A stretch of DNA of 43,525 nt from Acinetobacter sichuanensis. Lineage in GTDB: Bacteria > Pseudomonadota > Gammaproteobacteria > Pseudomonadales > Moraxellaceae. Location of the stretch: the NCBI RefSeq assembly GCF_003024515.2, contig NZ_PYIX02000037.1, forward strand, positions 1 through 43,525. Direction: 5' to 3'. Of the stretch, positions 1 to 8,597 are shown one piece after another (position 1 is the first letter of the stretch; the number at the start of each line of letters is the position of its first letter). The notes under the pieces were generated by a model. The model was not told where the DNA came from. It searched no databases and worked only from the letters and a program-made list of their open reading frames with translations. The position numbers were made by a program, and so were the translations under genes.

Positions 1-186
1 ATTTTAACAGTACCACAGACACTAAAGCTTCTTCAGATCTCACGCACTACTTTATATAGAATGTTTGAAAATAGTGAATTGACTAAGATTAAGTTTGGTG
101 AAAATAGACGTTCTTCTATCCGCGTTAAGTTATCTGAAGAACTGGAAAAGGAGTATGAGAAACAAATTCAAGCCCTTATTGTTTAA
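1..186 (+). CDS. Excisionase/AlpA-like helix-turn-helix protein, 5'-truncated by window edge
   Basis: The frame is open from base 1 and stops at TAA 184-186, leaving 61 visible residues. They begin ILTVPQTLKLLQISRTTLYR, the pattern of a MerR/excisionase-type helix-turn-helix (HTH_17, AlpA-like): a 'tv.qtlkLLqiSrttlYr' helix pair followed by a short basic wing (KFGENRRSSIRV). Such small proteins control excision or integrase expression in P4-like satellites and integrative elements. The stop overlaps the 3' end of the convergent integrase gene by 11 bp, which fits an element-encoded recombination-directionality or regulatory gene. The tail ends in a charged helix (EELEKEYEKQIQALIV). The start codon lies outside the window. 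Family assignment is by motif only. Confidence 0.6.
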   Translation: MLTVPQTLKLLQISRTTLYRMFENSELTKIKFGENRRSSIRVKLSEELEKEYEKQIQALIV

Positions 187-1414
187 GGGCTTTTTCTTTA
201 AGTGAGTCTAGATAATCAGACCATGCTTGCATCATAATCACACGCTCATCCAAGTATTTTGTTCTGTTGTATGCCCTGCCGTGCATGTCTCGCACTCTAT
301 GTCCAAGTTGTTGCTCAATACGCTCAATTGGAAATTTTAAGACTTCATCTAATAAAGTTCGTGCTGTTGCACGGAAGCCGTGACCTGTTGTTTCTCCGTT
401 TTTAAATCCTAAACTTTTTAATGACTTGTTAATTGTACTGTCACTAAGAATTCTAGTCTTGCCCCAATGATTAGCAAAACAATATTCTGAATTGCCTGTG
501 ATAACATGAAGCTCTTTAAATAGATCTAGGACCTGTTTTGAGAGTGGGACAATTAATTGTGTACCTGTTGAGTTTTCAGTCTTAGCGGGTGTATAGGACC
601 ATACTGCATTTTCCAAATCAATATCAGACCACTTTGCGGTGCGTAGCTCACCCGGTCTGACAAAGACATGCGGTAATATTCTTAATACATAACATGTAAT
701 GATTGATCCTCTATTATCATATTGATCTATCTTAAGAAGAAGTTGCCCCAAAGCATCGGGATCAACAATTGCTGAATGGTGCTTTCTTTGACCTGTCTTT
801 AAAATACCCTGTATGTCGGCTGCGACATTTCTATCACATAAACCTAAAACAATTGCATATTTGAAAACTTGACTTGCTTTAGATCGCATACGTCTTGCAG
901 CTTCAAACTTACCCTGTTTTTCATAAATCTGACAAACAGTTAAAAGTTCACGTGCTGAAATTTCATGAATTGGACGCTTACCAAGAGCATCGAATAAATG
1001 TTGATAAGAAAATGCATTACGAGAAACAGTAGATGGAGCAAGATTTTCTGTTTTCATGAATTCACGTGCAACATGCTCAAATGTATTTGAAAGTGCATTT
1101 TTAGCATTTTCTTCTTCTTGTTTTTTCTCTATAGATGGATCTTTATTTTCTGCAAGCATTTCGCGATATTCATCGCGATATTTACGTGCAGATGCTAATG
1201 TAATTTCAGGATATACGCCAATACTGAGTGTTGCTCTTTTTTTTGTAATTGGACGCACATAATCAAAACGCCAATAAGTTCCACCTTTTTTGTCTAAAAA
1301 TAAGTATAAACCGCTACCATCAGATAGTTTTTTGATCTTATCTGGTGCTTTTTTGTGAGCTGCGATTTCCGCTTTGATCTTCGTGTCAGTGAGACTTACA
1401 ACGAGTTTAGCCAT
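176..1414 (-). CDS. P4-type tyrosine recombinase (site-specific integrase)
   Basis: Catalyses site-specific integration and excision of a mobile element. From the chosen ATG (1414) the protein has 412 residues. The N-terminus is an arm-type DNA-binding/DUF4102 domain (about 10-90, including SDGSGLYLFLDKKG and the IGVYPEITLASAR motif). A core-binding SAM-like domain follows (about 105-205), then the catalytic domain with Arg253 (VRPGE), His345-x2-Arg348 (HGFR), His372 and nucleophile Tyr382. The full catalytic set is present, so it should be active. An in-frame ATG at 1492 would add 26 residues, but that stretch is built of ACGGTA repeats and looks like a promoter/arm-site region, so 1414 is preferred. 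The gene points away from the 3' end of the neighbouring tRNA-Arg, the usual geometry for tRNA-integrating elements. The element therefore extends left beyond the window. Confidence 0.93.
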   Translation of the reverse strand: MAKLVVSLTDTKIKAEIAAHKKAPDKIKKLSDGSGLYLFLDKKGGTYWRFDYVRPITKKRATLSIGVYPEITLASARKYRDEYREMLAENKDPSIEKKQEEENAKNALSNTFEHVAREFMKTENLAPSTVSRNAFSYQHLFDALGKRPIHEISARELLTVCQIYEKQGKFEAARRMRSKASQVFKYAIVLGLCDRNVAADIQGILKTGQRKHHSAIVDPDALGQLLLKIDQYDNRGSIITCYVLRILPHVFVRPGELRTAKWSDIDLENAVWSYTPAKTENSTGTQLIVPLSKQVLDLFKELHVITGNSEYCFANHWGKTRILSDSTINKSLKSLGFKNGETTGHGFRATARTLLDEVLKFPIERIEQQLGHRVRDMHGRAYNRTKYLDERVIMMQAWSDYLDSLKEKALKQ

Positions 1415-1419
1415 TTTTA

Positions 1420-1511
1420 ACGGTACATTTTTGATGGTTTTAACGGTATACCGTATAAAATACCGTAAAGACCGTGAAAAATTACGGTACATGATGGTAC
1501 ATAACGGTACA
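1420..1511. repeat. Cluster of ACGGTA repeats upstream of the integrase
   Basis: Within 92 bp the hexamer ACGGTA, or its complement TACCGT, recurs at about 1420, 1443, 1449, 1461, 1484 and 1504. Near-matches lie at 1470 (GACCGT) and 1495 (TGGTAC). Positions 1443-1454 form a perfect 12-bp palindrome, ACGGTATACCGT. The cluster lies between the integrase start and the tRNA attachment side, where arm-type integrase sites or excisionase/repressor sites are expected. Function is inferred from position and repetition. Confidence 0.6.
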
Positions 1512-1580
1512 ATGAGTTTTATTGAATGCTTTTAATATAAAGGGTTTTGGTACTAAATGGAACTAAAAGGAACATTAAGA

Positions 1581-1656
1581 TGGTGCGCCCAGCGAGACTC
1601 GAACTCACTCCACAGGCTTCGGAAACCCGTACTCTATCCTGTTAAGCTATGGGCGC
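1581..1656 (-). tRNA. tRNA-Arg (anticodon CCG)
   Basis: Read on the minus strand, the 76-nt sequence starts GCGCCCA and ends TGGGCGC-ACCA, giving a full 7-bp acceptor stem with encoded CCA. The anticodon arm is CGGGT-TTCCGAA-GCCTG with anticodon CCG, which decodes CGG. The T arm contains TTCGAGT. The 3' end faces the integrase, so this gene is the likely chromosomal attachment site of the element, with integration reconstituting the tRNA 3' end. Confidence 0.95.
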
Positions 1657-1673
1657 TTAAAAGAAGTGCGCAC

Positions 1674-1701
1674 ATCATATCAAAAATTTAACTTAGGTAA
1701 A
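1674..1701 (-). promoter_or_regulatory. Probable sigma-70 promoter of tRNA-Arg
   Basis: On the minus strand, TTTACC (1701-1696) and TATGAT (1679-1674) are separated by 16 bp. Transcription would start about ten bases before the mature tRNA 5' end at 1656. Confidence 0.5.
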
Positions 1702-1843
1702 GCATATATCGTGCATTCGCACACTTTGCTGCTCAAGCTTTATCCAACGTTCTATATCAGCAACGCACTATTCCTAGCATTACACTTGGTTTATTTATCA
1801 AGTTCGCTCACAATATACGCTCCTACATTCACGTGAGAATTTC

Positions 1844-2776
1844 ATGGCTGATGCATTGACGTTAAGAGATTTATCTAAAACTTATCGAAATGGCTTTCAA
1901 GCACTTAAAGGGATCAATTTAACTGTTCCTGAAGGTGAGTTTTATGCTCTTTTGGGTCCAAATGGTGCAGGAAAATCAACAACGATTGGGATCATCAGTT
2001 CACTTACACGTAAAACTTCAGGTCGTGTAGAAATTTTTGGGCATGATTTAGATACACATCCATCCAAAGCAAAACAGTGTTTAGGTATTGTTCCACAAGA
2101 ATTTAACTTTGGGCATTTTGAGAAAACTTTTGATATTTTAGTCACGCAAGCAGGCTATTACGGTATTCCTAAAAAACTTGCTGAACAACGTGCAGAAGAA
2201 TATTTAGAAAAATTAGGGCTTTGGGAAAAGCGTGATGTCCAAGCCCGTATGCTTTCAGGTGGTATGAAACGTCGCTTAATGATTGCTCGCGCTATGATGC
2301 ATGAACCTAAATTATTAATTTTAGATGAGCCTACCGCAGGTGTAGATATTGAACTACGCCGTTCAATGTGGGATTTTCTGACTGAAATGAATGAGAAAGG
2401 CACAGCAATTATTCTAACCACGCATTACTTAGAAGAAGCTGAAATGTTGTGTCGTCAAATTGCGATTATTGATCGTGGCGTGATTAAAGAAGACACTTCC
2501 ATGAAAGCTTTTCTCAGTCAACTCAATGAAGAATCTTTTATTTTTGATTTAGAACATCCAATTGAACCTTTTCATATTGAAATCTTTGGTTTGACATTTA
2601 ACCTCATTGATCCAATGACCTTAGAAGTAACCATGGATAAAGCACATTCACTCAATGATTTATTTCAACTTTTAGAAGCACAAGGCATTCGTGTGCGCAG
2701 TATGCGTAACAAATCAAACCGCTTAGAAGAACTCTTTGTGAAAATGGTCGAAAAAAATCTAGAAGGAGATGCGTAA
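1844..2776 (+). CDS. ABC transporter ATP-binding protein (YadG-like)
   Basis: Cytoplasmic ATPase of a two-component ABC-2 exporter, 310 residues. Walker A GPNGAGKST is at 38-46, the ABC signature LSGGM at 137-141 and Walker B LLILDEP at 157-163, with the H-loop LTTHYLEE after that. The C-terminal extension of about 80 residues is typical of DrrA/YadG-type exporter ATPases. The stop TAA shares its last base with the ATG of the permease gene (TAATG), indicating translational coupling, and an AGAAGGAGA ribosome-binding site for the permease lies inside this gene. The substrate is unknown: YadGH relatives are poorly characterised, and nearby queF does not identify it. Confidence 0.9.
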   Translation: MADALTLRDLSKTYRNGFQALKGINLTVPEGEFYALLGPNGAGKSTTIGIISSLTRKTSGRVEIFGHDLDTHPSKAKQCLGIVPQEFNFGHFEKTFDILVTQAGYYGIPKKLAEQRAEEYLEKLGLWEKRDVQARMLSGGMKRRLMIARAMMHEPKLLILDEPTAGVDIELRRSMWDFLTEMNEKGTAIILTTHYLEEAEMLCRQIAIIDRGVIKEDTSMKAFLSQLNEESFIFDLEHPIEPFHIEIFGLTFNLIDPMTLEVTMDKAHSLNDLFQLLEAQGIRVRSMRNKSNRLEELFVKMVEKNLEGDA

Positions 2777-3549
2777 TGAATTTTACCCAACTCAAAATTG
2801 CGCTTTTTACCCTTGTACATAAGGAAATTCGCCGTTTTATGCGGATTTGGCCTCAAACCTTATTACCCCCTGCAATCACAATGAGTTTGTACTTCGTGAT
2901 TTTTGGAAATTTAGTTGGTTCACGTATTGGGCAAATGGGTGGTTTTAGTTATATGCAATTCATCGTGCCAGGTCTGGTCATGATGGCAGTGATTACAAAT
3001 AGCTATGCTAACGTTTCTTCAAGTTTTTTTAGTGCAAAATTTCAAAAAAGTATTGAAGAACTCATTATGAGTCCTGTTCCACTGCATTTAGTACTTTGTG
3101 GTTATGTGATTGGTGGCGTATGTCGTGGCATCTTAGTCGGAACGATTGTGACATTAATGAGTCTGTTTTTCACTGACTTAGCGATTCATAATATTTTTGT
3201 GACAATCTATACCGTTATTATTACTTCTTTATTGTTTTCTTTGGGCGGCTTTATTAATGCTGTCTATGCAAAATCATTTGATGATATTTCAATCATTCCA
3301 ACCTTTGTATTAACTCCACTTACTTATTTAGGTGGTGTATTTTACTCAATTAGTGCTTTAAGCCCTTTTTGGCAAAATCTCTCTTTAGTGAACCCGATTG
3401 TATATATGGTCAATGCTTTCCGTTATGGTATTTTAGGTCATAGCGATGTTAATGTGACCTTATCCTTAATTGTAGTGACATTATTTTGTGCTGTACTTTA
3501 TGGAGTCGCTTACTATTTACTTTCTCGTGGTTCAGGAATGCGTGAATAA
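2776..3549 (+). CDS. ABC-2 type transporter permease (YadH-like)
   Basis: Integral membrane partner of the preceding ATPase, 257 residues. The fold is ABC-2: a short cytoplasmic N-terminus carrying the coupling motif LVHKEIRRFMRIWPQTLLPP, then about six hydrophobic segments, including one near the PTFVLTPLTYLGGVFYSIS motif that is characteristic of ABC-2 permeases. Start and stop overlap both neighbours by one base (TAATG at each end), so ATPase, permease and queF are likely translated from one message. The exported substrate cannot be read from the sequence. Confidence 0.9.
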   Translation: MNFTQLKIALFTLVHKEIRRFMRIWPQTLLPPAITMSLYFVIFGNLVGSRIGQMGGFSYMQFIVPGLVMMAVITNSYANVSSSFFSAKFQKSIEELIMSPVPLHLVLCGYVIGGVCRGILVGTIVTLMSLFFTDLAIHNIFVTIYTVIITSLLFSLGGFINAVYAKSFDDISIIPTFVLTPLTYLGGVFYSISALSPFWQNLSLVNPIVYMVNAFRYGILGHSDVNVTLSLIVVTLFCAVLYGVAYYLLSRGSGMRE

Positions 3550-4373
3550 TGACTGTTGAACAATCTCTTTTGGGTAAAGATACCGATTACCCAACCACCT
3601 ATCAGCCTGATATTTTATTTCCAATTTCACGTACTCAAGCACGTGAAAATTACCAACATGTAGAAGGTATATATAAAGGAAAGGACTGGTGGCATATTTT
3701 TGAAATCTCTTGGTTAAATCTTCAAGGGATTCCTCAAGTTGCAATTGGTCGCATGACTTTACCTGCTTCGTCTGAGTTTTTACTCGAATCCAAATCATTA
3801 AAGCTCTATTTTAATAGCATGAACTTTACTCAATTTGAGTCTAAAGAAGCATTTATTCAAAGAGCTGAAAAGGATTTGTCGCACGCTGCTCAAGCCGAAG
3901 TAACGCTGACTTTATTTCATGTTGATGATTTAGAAATTTCAAAACCTGAAGGGATTTGTATTGATGACCAACAACCTGACTGCCTAGTCAATCACCCTGA
4001 TGCACGTCTTTTGGCTTTTGATAAAACAGTCAATGATGCTGACAAAAATGTTGAAATTCAATTATATTCACATTTATTAAGAAGCAATTGCCCTGTGACA
4101 GGTCAACCTGACTGGGGCACGATTTTTATTCGATATCAAGGTAAAAAACCTTGTTATCGCAGCATTTTAGCTTATATTATCTCTTATCGTCAGCATAATG
4201 GCTTCCATGAGCAATGCGTGGAGCAAGTTTTTGCAGATCTTTGGCAAAATTTACAGCCAGAAAAGCTGATGGTCTATGCAACATATACGCGCCGTGGTGG
4301 TTTAGACATTAACCCTTGTCGTGTATCAGATGAATCATGGATGCCAAGCCCTATTCGATTGGCGAGACAATAA
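3549..4373 (+). CDS. queF: NADPH-dependent 7-cyano-7-deazaguanine reductase QueF
   Basis: Reduces preQ0 to preQ1 with NADPH, a late step of queuosine tRNA modification. The 274-residue length matches the long, bi-domain (E. coli-type) QueF. The N-terminal half has the structural T-fold with the substrate-side motif SSEFLLESKSLKLY (about 74-87). The C-terminal half has the catalytic Cys181 in SNCPVTGQPDWG, followed by YIISYRQHNGFHEQC with the conserved His and Glu. It overlaps the upstream permease stop by one base. Coupling an exporter to queF is a genomic arrangement rather than a known functional link. Confidence 0.96.
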   Translation: MTVEQSLLGKDTDYPTTYQPDILFPISRTQARENYQHVEGIYKGKDWWHIFEISWLNLQGIPQVAIGRMTLPASSEFLLESKSLKLYFNSMNFTQFESKEAFIQRAEKDLSHAAQAEVTLTLFHVDDLEISKPEGICIDDQQPDCLVNHPDARLLAFDKTVNDADKNVEIQLYSHLLRSNCPVTGQPDWGTIFIRYQGKKPCYRSILAYIISYRQHNGFHEQCVEQVFADLWQNLQPEKLMVYATYTRRGGLDINPCRVSDESWMPSPIRLARQ

Positions 4374-4396
4374 GACAAAACATTGAGGTTTTAACA

Positions 4397-5047
4397 ATGC
4401 CCTTTTTTGGTTTTGTACCATCAGATGAGCTTTTAAAGAACATCCAGACTGGTATTGAGAAAAAAAATTCTAATGAACCACTGTACCCATTACGTGACCA
4501 AACAGCACTTTTAATTAATGATGAAATTATTGATGCTTTATTGGTTCAACTTGTGCAGCGTTTCCCAGCAAGTGAAAAACGCGATACAGCTGAAAAGTTA
4601 GCGGGTTATGTAAAATCAACTGTTGCTGTGCTACTGAAGCAACTCCTCAGCAAAGCAGACAATAATGTTGTGCGCCAATCTGTGGAGTTTTCTGAACGTA
4701 GTTTATTTAAAGATCCAACAGGTGAAAATCGTGTAGGAACAACTTTAGATGCAAATTTAGTTACAAGCCTTAAATATAATTTTGCTGAAATTAAAGCAGG
4801 AAATAAAATTGATAAAGAAGCTCTAGCTGAACTATATAAACAGTTTGCTGATGCTGCAATTCGTCATTTTATGATTGATTTTAATAAAACTTTAGATTTA
4901 GGCATGATTAAACGTAAAGCATCTGATATCGGTGCTGCTGCCGTGACTAAAGCGGTACATATTGCGATCAATAAACTGATTCCAAATCTAAGTCGTGAAG
5001 AGCTTAAAGCTGTTGCTGAATATCACGATTCGTTGTTCTTCTCTTAA
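4397..5047 (+). CDS. Conserved hypothetical protein downstream of queF
   Basis: Unrecognised 216-residue soluble protein starting MPFFGFVPSDELLKNIQTGI. An earlier in-frame ATG (4337) would overlap queF. The chosen ATG has TGAGG a few bases upstream and starts just after queF ends. No signal peptide or membrane span is visible. It appears mostly alpha-helical, with a Lys/Glu-rich middle and a C-terminal region (AAAVTKAVHIAINKLIPNL) that could be amphipathic. It is the last gene of the ABC-queF unit and is followed by a clear terminator. I do not recognise a family. Confidence 0.75.
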   Translation: MPFFGFVPSDELLKNIQTGIEKKNSNEPLYPLRDQTALLINDEIIDALLVQLVQRFPASEKRDTAEKLAGYVKSTVAVLLKQLLSKADNNVVRQSVEFSERSLFKDPTGENRVGTTLDANLVTSLKYNFAEIKAGNKIDKEALAELYKQFADAAIRHFMIDFNKTLDLGMIKRKASDIGAAAVTKAVHIAINKLIPNLSREELKAVAEYHDSLFFS

Positions 5048-5066
5048 TCATTTGTTGTTGTCATAT

Positions 5067-5096
5067 AAAATGCTCTTTTTAAAAGGGCATTTTTTA
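5067..5096 (+). terminator. Rho-independent terminator of the ABC-queF operon
   Basis: AAATGCTCTTTT and AAAAGGGCATTT form a stem with one G-T wobble, followed by a T run. It ends the four-gene unit. Confidence 0.8.
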
Positions 5097-5267
5097 TCTC
5101 TTATTTTATTGCGTCTAAATCTCAGCATTTAATATAAAGCTGTTTCATTCACCCAATTAAAGATATAAAAAAATTTAAAGCCAATGTTTCATCAATCCAC
5201 TCTGGCACATTAATAAAAGCTGCACTCTTACTCACCTTTTCACAAAATAAAAAAGATAGGTAAAGCC

Positions 5268-6116
5268 ATGTTGAAAAATCTTTCAAAAAATGCCAAGCAA
5301 TATCAACGACATTTACAATCTACTATTTCAATACGTAAAACACGTTTTGATGCGCAATACACTGAACGCCACTACACTCATGCAACTTTAATTTCGCATT
5401 TTCTAACTGCCTTATCGATCACTTTTCCACAAGGTGAACGTTTTTTTGTAGAAACTGTACGCAATGTGAGAGATCAAATTGAAAACCCTCGCCTTCAAGC
5501 TGATATTTCGGGTTTTATTGGTCAAGAAGCGCATCATGCTCAAGCACATGAACAGTTTAATCAAGCAGTACAATCGCCACATTATAATTTGATGCACTAC
5601 AATGCTGCTTTTGAAAAAGAAATGAAACGTTTGAGAACCTTAACTCAGCGTCGGCAACTTGCTGCAACTGTGGCTTTGGAGCATTTTACTGCACTCATGG
5701 CAGGTTATATGTTGAAATATCCTGAGTTTATGTTTAAAGGTCTTTCACCAAACATGAAACAACTATGGCTCTGGCATGCTATTGAGGAAATTGAACATAA
5801 ACATGTTGCATTTGAAGTCTATCAAACGATTTTTAACCATTTACCACAACGACGTAGAAGTATGCGCACCATCACGATTGGTTTTATTAGCAGCACCACG
5901 TTTATGACCGCAGACTTACTCTGGCAAGATCGCAAAAATAGCTTATATTCACCACAACAGCTCTTTAAAAACATCAAAGCACTTTATGGATTAGGTTTAA
6001 TGATGCTACGTTTAAGTCCTGAATATTTTGCTTTTTATCGTGCAGACTTCCATCCTGAACAATTAGATCAACAAGAATTACTTGAACAAGGACGACAACT
6101 TTTAAATCCAAGTTAA
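5268..6116 (+). CDS. Putative metal-dependent hydrolase, ferritin-like (PF10118 type)
   Basis: Protein of 282 residues resembling the 'predicted metal-dependent hydrolase' family. Helical Glu/His motifs suggest a di-metal, ferritin-like four-helix site: PQGERFFVE, GQEAHHAQAHE, LEHFTAL and HAIEEIEHKHVAFEVY, in that order. This pattern (ExxH pairs on successive helices) is visible, but the reaction is not established for the family. Near residue 205 is a moderately hydrophobic stretch. An AGATAGGTAAAG ribosome-binding region precedes the ATG. It stands alone, with about 220 bp of non-coding sequence on both sides. Confidence 0.8.
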   Translation: MLKNLSKNAKQYQRHLQSTISIRKTRFDAQYTERHYTHATLISHFLTALSITFPQGERFFVETVRNVRDQIENPRLQADISGFIGQEAHHAQAHEQFNQAVQSPHYNLMHYNAAFEKEMKRLRTLTQRRQLAATVALEHFTALMAGYMLKYPEFMFKGLSPNMKQLWLWHAIEEIEHKHVAFEVYQTIFNHLPQRRRSMRTITIGFISSTTFMTADLLWQDRKNSLYSPQQLFKNIKALYGLGLMMLRLSPEYFAFYRADFHPEQLDQQELLEQGRQLLNPS

Positions 6117-6345
6117 TTGGTATTGAGTCAAATCATTTTCTCAAAGCTTAAGAAACAACTCAAAGTGATCTTATTCATGAAAAAATTCTCTTTGTCTAAA
6201 ATGGAGTGACACCCTATTACTATTTTTGATTTTTTAAACTTTGCTGCATTTTTAAACTTAATATGAATAGATCAGCCCATAGATTACCTTCAAGTCTTAT
6301 TGTGATAGCATTCACAAAAGCTATTTCCCCACACGCTCATTTGCC

Positions 6346-7488
6346 ATGTCACCAAATTCACAATACAAATTTTTACGCCAATCACCTCGTGATGGCTTAA
6401 GTACACGCTCCAGTATTTCGCGTTGGCAACGTTTACATATCGACCCTTGGCTGAGCTTATTTTTAATTCTCAATGCAATACTCGGGCTTGGGGTTTTATA
6501 TAGTGCTTCAGCACAAGATTTGGGTTTGGTTTCAAAACAAGCAATGAGTTTTGGAATTGGTTGTCTGATTATGTTTGGACTTGCACAAATCCCACCAAAA
6601 GTATATCAAGCCTTTGCACCCTACTTTTACCTATTTGCTGTGCTGTGTTTGGTTGCTGTGGTTATTTTTGGTGAAATTCGAATGGGTGCTCAACGCTGGA
6701 TCGCAATTCCTGGGGTTGGCAGTGTACAACCCAGTGAGTTTATGAAAATTGCTATGCCACTTATGGTGGCTTGGTTTTTAACACGTCAACCACTCCCTCC
6801 TCGTTTTGGTCATGTTTTGCTCTCTCTGGTTTTAATTGGTGTTCCATTTTTACTGATTGCAGAACAACCTGATTTAGGTACATCCTTACTGATTTTAGCC
6901 AGTGGAATTTTTGTTTTATTTTTAAGTGGATTATCTTGGAAAATGATTACTGCCGCATTTGCAGCGGCTGCCGTTATACTTCCTGTTGCATGGCAATTTT
7001 TACTCCATGATTACCAACGTCAACGTGTCATGACTTTGCTGAATCCTGAAGCCGATGCTTTAGGTACAGGTTGGAATATTATTCAATCAAAAACAGCCAT
7101 TGGCTCAGGTGGATTTACAGGTAAAGGCTTTCTTGAAGGCACACAATCTCATCTACATTTTTTACCAGAAGGTCATACAGACTTCATTATTGCTGCCTTT
7201 TCTGAAGAATTTGGTCTGATTGGTATCATTATTTTGATTTTAATTTATTTTGCAATTATCTTCAGAACCTTCCAAATCAGTTTGCAATGCTTTCATAATT
7301 TTGGACGATTGGTTGCAGGCGCCTTTGCTTTGTCATTTTTTGTGTATGTATTTGTAAATGCAGGCATGGTCAGTGGTATTTTACCTGTAGTCGGCGTGCC
7401 ATTACCATTTATGAGTTATGGCGGTACTGCAATTATTACATTAATGGCAACTTTTGGTATTGTGATGTCCATTCATATGCATCGCTAA
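6346..7488 (+). CDS. rodA: Peptidoglycan glycosyltransferase RodA (SEDS family)
   Basis: Multi-pass inner-membrane SEDS glycosyltransferase that polymerises lipid II for side-wall elongation with PBP2. It has 380 residues and about ten hydrophobic segments. Family motifs are GAQRWIAIPGVGSVQPSEFMKI near residues 120-140, EQPDLGTSL (the SEDS catalytic Asp region), the ATP-like loop LPEGHTDFIIAAFSEEFGLIG, and the C-terminal LPVVGVPLPFMSYGGTA. The N-terminal 35 residues are a basic, polar cytoplasmic tail. The lytic transglycosylase mltB lies 34 bp downstream, as in the usual rodA-mltB-rlpA clusters. Confidence 0.96.
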   Translation: MSPNSQYKFLRQSPRDGLSTRSSISRWQRLHIDPWLSLFLILNAILGLGVLYSASAQDLGLVSKQAMSFGIGCLIMFGLAQIPPKVYQAFAPYFYLFAVLCLVAVVIFGEIRMGAQRWIAIPGVGSVQPSEFMKIAMPLMVAWFLTRQPLPPRFGHVLLSLVLIGVPFLLIAEQPDLGTSLLILASGIFVLFLSGLSWKMITAAFAAAAVILPVAWQFLLHDYQRQRVMTLLNPEADALGTGWNIIQSKTAIGSGGFTGKGFLEGTQSHLHFLPEGHTDFIIAAFSEEFGLIGIIILILIYFAIIFRTFQISLQCFHNFGRLVAGAFALSFFVYVFVNAGMVSGILPVVGVPLPFMSYGGTAIITLMATFGIVMSIHMHR

Positions 7489-7522
7489 TTTACCCCCATA
7501 GAAAATTAGGAAAATATACTTT

Positions 7523-8524
7523 ATGTTAAATTTTAGGCTTTTTCAAAAAGTAAGAAACATGGGTTTTTGTGCTGTGGCACTGTCTATTACCAGTTTTTGC
7601 CAAGCAAATGATTTTGCGAATGATCCGCAATATAACAATTTCAAACTAAAAACAATGCAAACATATGGGCTAAGCAGCGATCAAGTGGATTGGGCAATGA
7701 ATGGCTCTCGCAATTTACCTAATATTATTAATATTATGAATCGCCCTGGTGAAAGTAAGCCTTGGTATCAATACAAAACTAACTTTTTAGCAGAAGGTAC
7801 AATTCAGCGTGGTGTACGCTTTAAAAATCAATACGCAGATACGCTAAATCGAGCAGAACAACAATACGGTGTTCCTCAAGCGATTATCTTGGGTATTTTA
7901 GGGGTTGAAACAGGTTATGGTGCAAATAAAGGCTCTTTTGTTACACGTGATGCTTTAGCAACTTTAGGTTTCGGTTATGAACGCCGAGCACAATATTTCC
8001 AAGATGAACTTTCGGCGCTGATCGCATGGTCATATAAAGATGGTGTACCTACAAATTCAATCGTAGGCTCTTATGCTGGTGCTGTAGGCTACCCACAATT
8101 TATGCCAAGTAATATTCCATTATATGGTGTGGATTATGATGGCAATGGTCATGTCGATTTGAGAAACTCGGCTGTAGATGCGATAGGTTCGATTGCAAAT
8201 TATTTAGCACAAAAAGGTTGGCAACGTAATCAACCGATTGCTTTTCAAGCACGATATACAGGTAATAATCCTGATGCTGTCATCGCCAAAGATTTAACAC
8301 AACCAACCCCCTTTGGCGTACTTAAAAATCAAGGAATTAGCGCTCTCAATCCAATTGTTAAAATTGATGATTTAGATATGGTAAATGTCATTCAATTACA
8401 AGAAAGTTATGGACCGACTTACTACATCACTTACCCGAACTTTCAAGTAATTACCACCTATAACAAAAGCAGAATGTATGCCACTGCACTCTGGCTTTTA
8501 GGGACTGAAATTGTGAGTCGTTAA
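7523..8524 (+). CDS. mltB: Lytic murein transglycosylase B
   Basis: Periplasmic lytic transglycosylase that cleaves the MurNAc-GlcNAc bond to form 1,6-anhydro ends. It has 333 residues. An N-terminal signal peptide of about 28 residues ends SFCQA-ND. The Cys at 26 is not in a good lipobox (Phe at -1), so a soluble periplasmic form seems more likely than a lipoprotein. The catalytic Glu129 sits in the MltB motif GILGVETGYGANKG. Further family motifs are YAGAVGYPQFMPSNI and the Ca-site-like DYDGNGHVDLRNS. AGGAAAA lies upstream of the ATG. Probably co-transcribed with rodA. Confidence 0.93.
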   Translation: MLNFRLFQKVRNMGFCAVALSITSFCQANDFANDPQYNNFKLKTMQTYGLSSDQVDWAMNGSRNLPNIINIMNRPGESKPWYQYKTNFLAEGTIQRGVRFKNQYADTLNRAEQQYGVPQAIILGILGVETGYGANKGSFVTRDALATLGFGYERRAQYFQDELSALIAWSYKDGVPTNSIVGSYAGAVGYPQFMPSNIPLYGVDYDGNGHVDLRNSAVDAIGSIANYLAQKGWQRNQPIAFQARYTGNNPDAVIAKDLTQPTPFGVLKNQGISALNPIVKIDDLDMVNVIQLQESYGPTYYITYPNFQVITTYNKSRMYATALWLLGTEIVSR

Positions 8525-8597
8525 AACTTATTTTTCTTCCCGATTAAATAAGTCAAGATTTTTCTCATCAAAAATGGTTACTATTTAATCTTTTTAA

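Noticed and set aside
1415..1492. Integrase starting at 1492 with 26 extra N-terminal residues
   Set aside because: The extension is encoded by ACGGTA repeats and lacks family similarity, while ATG 1414 begins directly at the arm-binding domain.
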